A DNA stretch of 50,536 bases from a bacterium (GTDB lineage Bacteria > Patescibacteriota > Saccharimonadia > Saccharimonadales > Saccharimonadaceae). The stretch's first letter is position 1, and each line of letters starts with the position of its first letter. Location of the stretch: NCBI GenBank assembly GCA_030427525.1, contig JAUIBD010000006.1:1-50536 (forward strand). The letters run 5' to 3'. Below are positions 49,589-50,536 of the stretch, piece by piece. The position numbers and the translations under genes are program-made. A model generated the notes under the pieces. It had not been told where the DNA came from. It made no database searches and saw nothing but the letters and a program-made list of their open reading frames with translations.

Positions 49589-49610
49589 CACCCAAGATGG
49601 GTGTTTTTTT
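49589..49610 (+). terminator. Intrinsic terminator after cassette 2
   Basis: CACCCA (49589-49594), loop AGA, TGGGTG (49598-49603), then seven T (49604-49610). The T-tract overlaps the stop codon of the convergent gap gene. Confidence 0.85.
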
Positions 49611-50536
49611 ATTGCAAACTTTTACCAACGTCGGCAACGAGTTCAACCAAACGATTCGAATACCCCCACTCGTTGTCGTACCATACCATCACTTTTATCA
49701 GGTTGCCATCGACGACTTTGGTCAGTGGCAAGTCCACCGTGCCAGAATTACTATTACCAATGTAATCACTCGAAACTAATGGTTCGTCTGACACGCCTAA
49801 AATTCCCTGGTAGTAATCTTGCGCGGCCGCTTTTTTAAACGCTTCGTTCACTTCTTCTACAGTTACGTCTTTTGAAAGTAACGCGGTAACATCTGAAATC
49901 GATACCACAGGAGTTGGCACACGTACGCTCACGCCATCAAACTTGCCCTCTAGCTGTGGCAATGTTTTCGTAACAGCAATGGCAGCGCCGGTAGTGGTAG
50001 GTACCATGTTTTCAGCAGCGTTGCGGCCCTCACGCAGGTCTTTGGCTGGAGCATCCTGTAGTTTTTGACTGGCGGTGTAGCTGTGAACTGTGGTCAACAT
50101 ACTTTTTTCGACGCCGAATTCAGCGTCGAGAACGGCCATCACCGCACCCAAGCTGTTGGTAGTACAGCTGGCGTTTGAAATCACTTCAGTCGCGCCTTCT
50201 ACCTTGTCGTCGTTGGCGCCTAGGACAATCGTATCCACGCCATCCGATTTAGTTGGGCCAGATATTACCACGCGTTTCGCACCGGCCTGAATGTGCTTGC
50301 TTGCACCTTCTTTATCGGTAAAAAAACCAGTACTTTCAATCACCAAGTCGACGCCCATGTCACCCCATGGCAGCGCAGCAGGATCTTTCTCAGCTAACAC
50401 CTTTACCTTTTTGCCATCAACACTAAAGCCGTCTTCCTCTGCCTTTACATCGTGGCCATAGGTGCCGTAGTTGCTGTCGTGTTTCAGCAAGTACGCCAGT
50501 GTTTTATTATCTGTTAGGTCATTTATGGCGACAATC
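49609..50536 (-). CDS. gap: Glyceraldehyde-3-phosphate dehydrogenase (N-terminus outside window)
   Basis: Oxidises glyceraldehyde 3-phosphate to 1,3-bisphosphoglycerate in glycolysis. The frame runs to the right edge; visible residues start IVAINDLTDNKTLAYLLKHDS, so only a short N-terminal part with the NAD-binding GxGxxG loop is missing. The catalytic Cys is in SNASCTTNSLG, the His in HSYTASQ, and RVPTPVVS and WYDNEWGYSNRLVEL end the domain. Coenzyme specificity cannot be judged because the deciding N-terminal loop is outside. It converges on cassette 2, and its stop lies in that cassette's terminator. Confidence 0.97.
   Translation of the reverse strand, partial: IVAINDLTDNKTLAYLLKHDSNYGTYGHDVKAEEDGFSVDGKKVKVLAEKDPAALPWGDMGVDLVIESTGFFTDKEGASKHIQAGAKRVVISGPTKSDGVDTIVLGANDDKVEGATEVISNASCTTNSLGAVMAVLDAEFGVEKSMLTTVHSYTASQKLQDAPAKDLREGRNAAENMVPTTTGAAIAVTKTLPQLEGKFDGVSVRVPTPVVSISDVTALLSKDVTVEEVNEAFKKAAAQDYYQGILGVSDEPLVSSDYIGNSNSGTVDLPLTKVVDGNLIKVMVWYDNEWGYSNRLVELVADVGKSLQ

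Noticed and set aside
48543-49610. Integron gene-cassette array
   Set aside because: No integrase in the window, no GTTRRRY/RYYYAAC core sites at the unit borders, and each unit carries its own promoter, unlike classical integron cassettes.
48543-49610. Insertion sequence or transposon remnant
   Set aside because: The repeats are direct, not terminal inverted repeats. No transposase or target-site duplication is visible.
1-50536. CRISPR array, prophage or rRNA operon
   Set aside because: No regularly spaced repeats, cas genes, phage structural genes or rRNA sequence seen.

Overview
The window reads as a chromosomal segment of a Candidatus Saccharibacteria (TM7, CPR/Patescibacteria) genome. 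This is inferred from the gene mix and compactness, since no rRNA is present. About fifty genes are packed with gaps of 0-100 bp. Convergent neighbours overlap at their stop codons, stops are read by the standard code (TGA is a normal stop), and no amino-acid, nucleotide or lipid biosynthesis genes are visible. What is present is information processing, cell wall, type IV pilus ATPase, proteolysis and a short carbon route.

Layout. 1-9.4 kb: tail of an Arg/Gly-rich gene, a phosphodiesterase-like protein, a GlcD-type flavoprotein, tRNA-Leu(UAG), a membrane protein, rsmD, a Zn-phospholipase-C-like protein and recG; divergently, a phosphohexomutase, which converges on tyrS. 9.4-19.8 kb: a class A penicillin-binding protein, a PIN-TRAM protein with radA, nusA, and clpC preceded by a perfect CIRCE operator inside its promoter and followed by an overlapping gene for a membrane-anchored HELLH protein, then a secreted HNH nuclease. 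19.8-31.2 kb: M1 aminopeptidase, an RNase HII-YraN fusion, rplS, malic enzyme, pilB, a SpoU methyltransferase and dnaE. 31.2-39.4 kb: four small envelope proteins, then the operon gatC-gatA-(HEPN-like membrane protein)-gatB-nudix-galU, and uvrB. 39.5-50.5 kb: a LOG-family phosphoribohydrolase-like gene, two overlapping PfkB kinases, two unknown genes, and a carbon block (fba, split transketolase with a pilin-like gene between its halves, rpe, rpiB, gap). The carbon genes form a plausible route from ribose phosphates to glyceraldehyde 3-phosphate.

The most unusual region is 48.54-49.61 kb, between rpiB and gap. Two tandem gene cassettes lie there. Each has a near-identical AT-rich sigma70 promoter (TTGACT-17-TATAAT plus a shared downstream block), a structured leader with a conserved hairpin, one small high-GC gene foreign in composition to its surroundings (a basic 100-aa protein and a 120-aa three-helix membrane protein), and a shared 54-bp GC-rich hairpin block at the 3' end. 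The genes are unrelated but their frames are repeated, which suggests a modular cassette system.

A second theme is expression signals. At least fourteen genes have a TATAAT-like -10 box ending exactly 6-7 nt before the start codon, which predicts leaderless mRNAs. Other genes have good Shine-Dalgarno leaders. In one case (19,737-19,757) two divergent leaderless genes share one 21-bp intergenic region with overlapping -10 boxes. No stretch longer than 300 bases lacks a gene.
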